Source: Mesodorylaimus sp. YZB2_4 (Eukaryota > Nematoda > Enoplea > Dorylaimida > Dorylaimidae). From it: a stretch of 64,000 bases of DNA. Each line of letters starts with the position of its first letter. Positions within the stretch are counted from its first letter, which is position 1. A program made the position numbers and the translations under genes. The stretch spans positions 1-64,000 of the forward strand of contig JASANH010000067.1 in NCBI GenBank assembly GCA_030248295.1, given 5' to 3'. A model generated the notes under the pieces. The model saw only the letters and a program-made list of their open reading frames with translations. It was not told the DNA's origin and made no database searches. Positions 60,870 through 64,000 of this stretch are shown here, one piece after another.

Positions 60870-61045
60870 AAATACAATAGCCTCCGCTCAACCGGGCAGA
60901 GTCAAAGTACTGCTGTATTGTTGTACCAAGCGTAACCTCTGCCTGATGGGGACGGCAAGTGGGAGAAAACTGTTGATCACCCCTAATGGGCCATCAACCA
61001 CCCTAGTTCATGTTTCAGCCGCTGGTATAGTAGCAAGACTAGCTT
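60870..61045 (-). repeat. Dispersed repeat, reverse copy of 14140-14290
   Basis: On the minus strand it shares CGGCTGAAACAT, CTCCCACT and GAGGGTTACGC/GAGGTTACGC blocks, in the same order, with the aminopeptidase intron copy. Confidence 0.55.
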
Positions 61046-61906
61046 TGCTCAGCAATTTTGGCGCTCATTTTGGCGCAAAAGACTTTGTAAACTAGAACAC
61101 CTGCACCGCTTTTTTGTTCAACCTCAACCTGACAAATCAGGCGCCTAATATGGCTTGACGTACTGTAAATCTTTTTTGAACTCCACCGATTACATGATTT
61201 ACAATCACCTCGGTTCATTCCGAAATCGACCAGGGTTGTACTCCCGAGCTACAAATTTTTTATGCGCATGTGAGTGGTTTTTAACCTCACCTTTCACTGA
61301 ACCTAATGGCGTGCCATCAGACAAGCACAAAACTATCATATTACCGCGCGTTACCAGAGGGTATCATTTATGTGCCCTTCCCCCTCGAGTACTCGTTATT
61401 TTGCAAATCTGCAGCTTTCCCGCGTGGAACTGAAACAATCTATGCAAGTTTAATTTCTTTCATCATCCTGGGATGTTGGTGCTGGCACATCGTCCGCGCA
61501 TTTAAGCCCATTTAATCTGATGCGTAGTTATAGAACACAGTTGCACGCATTTGCTGCACATGAATGACTAGAGCCGCAACACCATATATGACCCCTCGCA
61601 TATTATTGTGACCGTCAACACAACTGAGCGAGGTAACGATCTCAAGGCTCCTTACTTTTCTCGCTGACGCACTCTTCTCTTATGAACCCAACAGATGCCT
61701 ACGCAGGAACAATCAACACGACCACTAAAAGCAGAGTTACTCCACACAAAATCGTGACCGAGATCTTTACTGTAGATGTCACAACAGCGATCGCGACTCC
61801 TTCCAAGACGCGCCCGGTTGGTCTGGCAGAGGGAGCTTGATTCATCGTTTGGTGATTGGCCATACAGATTTGGTTCTCCTCGCTCATTGTTTGACTGCGC
61901 TGGTCC

Positions 61907-62373
61907 TTATCGTGACGTACCATCAAGTGGGCACAGCAGGGATGCCTGGTTTGATACCTGAACGTCAAGCTCGATTACAAGCGAGAAGGGAGTGCAAGAA
62001 GAGATAGAACTCACCTCGCAGCGTCCTTCTTTTTCGACCAGCACGTTGGACAGGGATGATCCTTCTTCTCTGAGCTGATCATCCAGGCATGTGCCACTCG
62101 CATCGGAATACGGCCTGAAAGTATACTGGTGTTACAGAAGCTAGGTCACCTGATTGCGATTGGAAGAACTCACCTCTGGTTTCGTCCGTCGCTCGTTTTC
62201 TTTGCCTTCATCCGATCGGCGTGTGGTTGGCTCTTCTTTCTTGTGTGGCGTTGGCATGATCGGGGAGACCAGTTTCCAGCTACACACGGGGAGGTCGTCT
62301 CATCGCAGCCATTCCGATACAGGCCAGCAGGCATGGGCAACCAGACCCATATATATGCAGCCAAGACTATCAT
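61907..62373 (-). CDS. Candidate small secreted Cys-containing protein
   Basis: Three exons with GT-AG boundaries join in frame: 62174-62373, 62015-62114 and 61907-61957, giving 116 residues. The N terminus MIVLAAYIWVWLPMPAG looks like a signal peptide, and cysteines are scattered through the rest. Introns of 59 and 57 nt match the local norm. The other reading frames of the same exons hit stops or do not connect, except for a separate 3' frame with a hydrophobic end at 61699-61968. No family is recognised. Coding quality is modest, so this could be a chance series. Confidence 0.35.
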
Positions 62374-64000
62374 TCGTGAGCGAGCAGTCGGAATGACAAG
62401 ACACGCCCAGGAGCGCGCTTATATGGCAGCATTCCGCATTGGGTGGTAGGCCAATGTCTGATGATCAGCTGGTTGTGTATCAGAAAATGGCACTGTCTGC
62501 ATCGATCCCGTGACTTCACTGCTGTTGTCGTGACTGTTCAGAACTGGTCGTGACAGAGCACATACATATGTACTGTAAATGGACTTGCTTCTCATTCCAT
62601 AAATTCTTTAAACAGCGAGTCGTGGAACTTTCTAACGCTTGAGTATCGACTCCGGTGCTCTTCGTACTGTACTGTACATATTACCAGCTTTAAATAAAAA
62701 CTACCGATTGAATATTCATGAATATGCTGGCCTCACTACTCGAATTCAGTAAACAACACTGGTTCGTCGAACGAACTCGTCACGCCCTCAGCACGAAAAA
62801 AACACGTTTGTTGCTTGATGTACAGTGCAGAGTGCGCGACACGTTTTCGGTTGTTAGGGCTGGCTAGTGGAATTATCAAAACTAAAAGTGCAGCTGGTTT
62901 TAAATCAATCATGTTTTTTGGTAGGCTGAAGTATTAATAGTCATGTCGCCCAGATTACTGCATTCCAGTATTCGGTTGTGGAAGCCTCCTCAAAGTGGGT
63001 AGGGCGTCTTTCAAGTTTCTCATATCTGTACCGCTACGAGTATGCATGCTAAACTGTAAGAATATCTTGGGCGGGTTGTGAGCTTTATCTGTGCTTTCAC
63101 AGAAATGTATTTCTTTTCAACGCTGCTTGAAATTCGTTGAACTTATCGTCAGCTGCACGTTGTCAGCCACATTATTGTTACTCTTTTATCCTCACCTCAA
63201 AGAGGGCCCTCTCATTAGGGCACTATCTAATTGTTTAAGCCTAGAACGACTTACGAGGAGGAATATTTCTAGGCTAACAAACCTGGCATTCGAGATGGGA
63301 GAGTCCTACCTAGCTGATTTAGGTACTCTACTGTTTTACGGTAAAACTTATGAATAACAAGCTCATTTCCTCAAAGCGTAAGTTTAGACTTTCCTCTATT
63401 TGTCGATAACGATCATGTTAGCACTAGAGTTATAATGCTGGTTTTGATTGTGTGTTCCTTATTGCGGATCACGTTGAAGGGGGTTGGCTGGCAGGACAAC
63501 TGTTGGTGTTGAAGGTTAAACTGTAACCCGCATCTCTTGATGAAGGGTTCGTCTCTACCGGTTAGAACCGCCCGGCACGAGTTGCCTGGTGCAACACGTG
63601 AATACTTCCTGCGCTCGTCCTCTCTTGTCATGAAGCAAGGAGAGCGAGCCTAAACCTAATCTAGACTAGTTTTAGGACTGGTCGCCCGGTGTTCTGGCCG
63701 TCCTGGCCGTCTGCAATGTCTTCAGTCCGTCCACGTATCTCGTCACGTTGGGTATCTCCTGACCGCCTCTCCCTATTTCCGTGCTCGTCACTTGGCCAGC
63801 ATTGTACTTGTGGAGGTGTCCGCCCGTCGCCCCAATAAAGACTTAGCGTTATTGGTGTCCGTTTCGGTAGGGACCGCGCAGGGGTGATTCGAACCACTTA
63901 CGCGTGTAGGTATATCCGCTCGTAACTGGGAGGAGTATCACAAAACCAGAAAAATCACTGTCGGACAGAACTGTGTGCATTCTGGTTACATATTTTATTC
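62374..64000. other. Right-end intergenic DNA
   Basis: No recognised exons. Frames at 63413-63631 and 63661-63897 on the minus strand look like possible repeat-derived coding remnants but carry no diagnostic motif. A palindromic ATATTCATGAATAT lies at 62712-62725. Confidence 0.4.

Larger units (their letters stand above)
58307..61906. other. Repeat-rich 3' region, no recognised gene
   Basis: It contains a tRNA-like segment near 59026-59105 and reverse-oriented copies of the repeat block at 13998-14530 (about 59560-59710 and 60870-61045). A short block (GATGCTCCTAGTGG near 60771) is shared with 59350-59365. Open frames here follow the repeats and match no family. Confidence 0.5.

Noticed and set aside
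63865-63900. tRNA T-arm or primer-binding-site-like sequence (TGGTTCGAATCACC on the minus strand)
   Set aside because: The T stem does not pair and no other tRNA arms or LTR ends are present.

Overview
The window is animal nuclear DNA. Genes are split by many short GT-AG introns, often about 45-60 nt, with weak coding signal between genes and abundant small transposon remnants. I could join exons into complete, frame-consistent models for most loci. A cuticlin-like ZP protein, the family content and the compact introns suggest an ecdysozoan invertebrate. A CFAP97D sperm-axoneme gene argues against a typical nematode (amoeboid sperm), so a tardigrade-like animal is my best guess, not a proof. 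No bacterial, plasmid or viral replicon features and no CRISPR were seen.

Layout: 1-3430 is non-coding, with a near-perfect 92-nt hairpin. 3431-4815 (+) is a two-pore potassium channel. 8050-15468 (+) is an M1 aminopeptidase of 21 exons, with a hAT-like element carrying a dead LINE in intron 2. 16109-16574 (+) is a tiny membrane protein with PPxY motifs. 19752-20984 (-) is an intronless ZIP zinc transporter. 25416-32316 (+) is a full focal adhesion kinase of 26 exons, tail-to-tail with prohibitin at 32612-33856 (-). 34274-35215 (-) is a frame-broken MATH-BTB gene. 35696-37951 (-) is a ZP-domain membrane protein. 38997-42138 (-) is an NYN-domain RNase of the N4BP1/Regnase type. 42471-44928 (-) is a single-pass receptor-like tyrosine phosphatase. 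46512-47688 (-) is a CFAP97D-like protein. 48431-50491 (-) is an intronless 686-residue protein ending in a globin domain. 51555-56737 (+) is a NOA1/YqeH-type circularly permuted GTPase, with adenylate kinase 1 nested antisense in one of its introns (54156-55075). 57490-58306 (+) is a short calponin-homology protein. 58307-64000 is mostly repeats plus one candidate small secreted protein.

The genes do not form one pathway. Loose themes are adhesion and cuticle (FAK, ZP protein, receptor phosphatase), mitochondria (prohibitin, NOA1) and cytosolic energy balance (AK1). The strongest second-look items are: transposon families defined here by their ends; unusual gene structures (30-nt intron, 12-nt and 21-nt micro-exons, GC-AG introns, nested AK1); a FAK without the canonical Src-binding YAEI site; and the long N-terminally extended globin.
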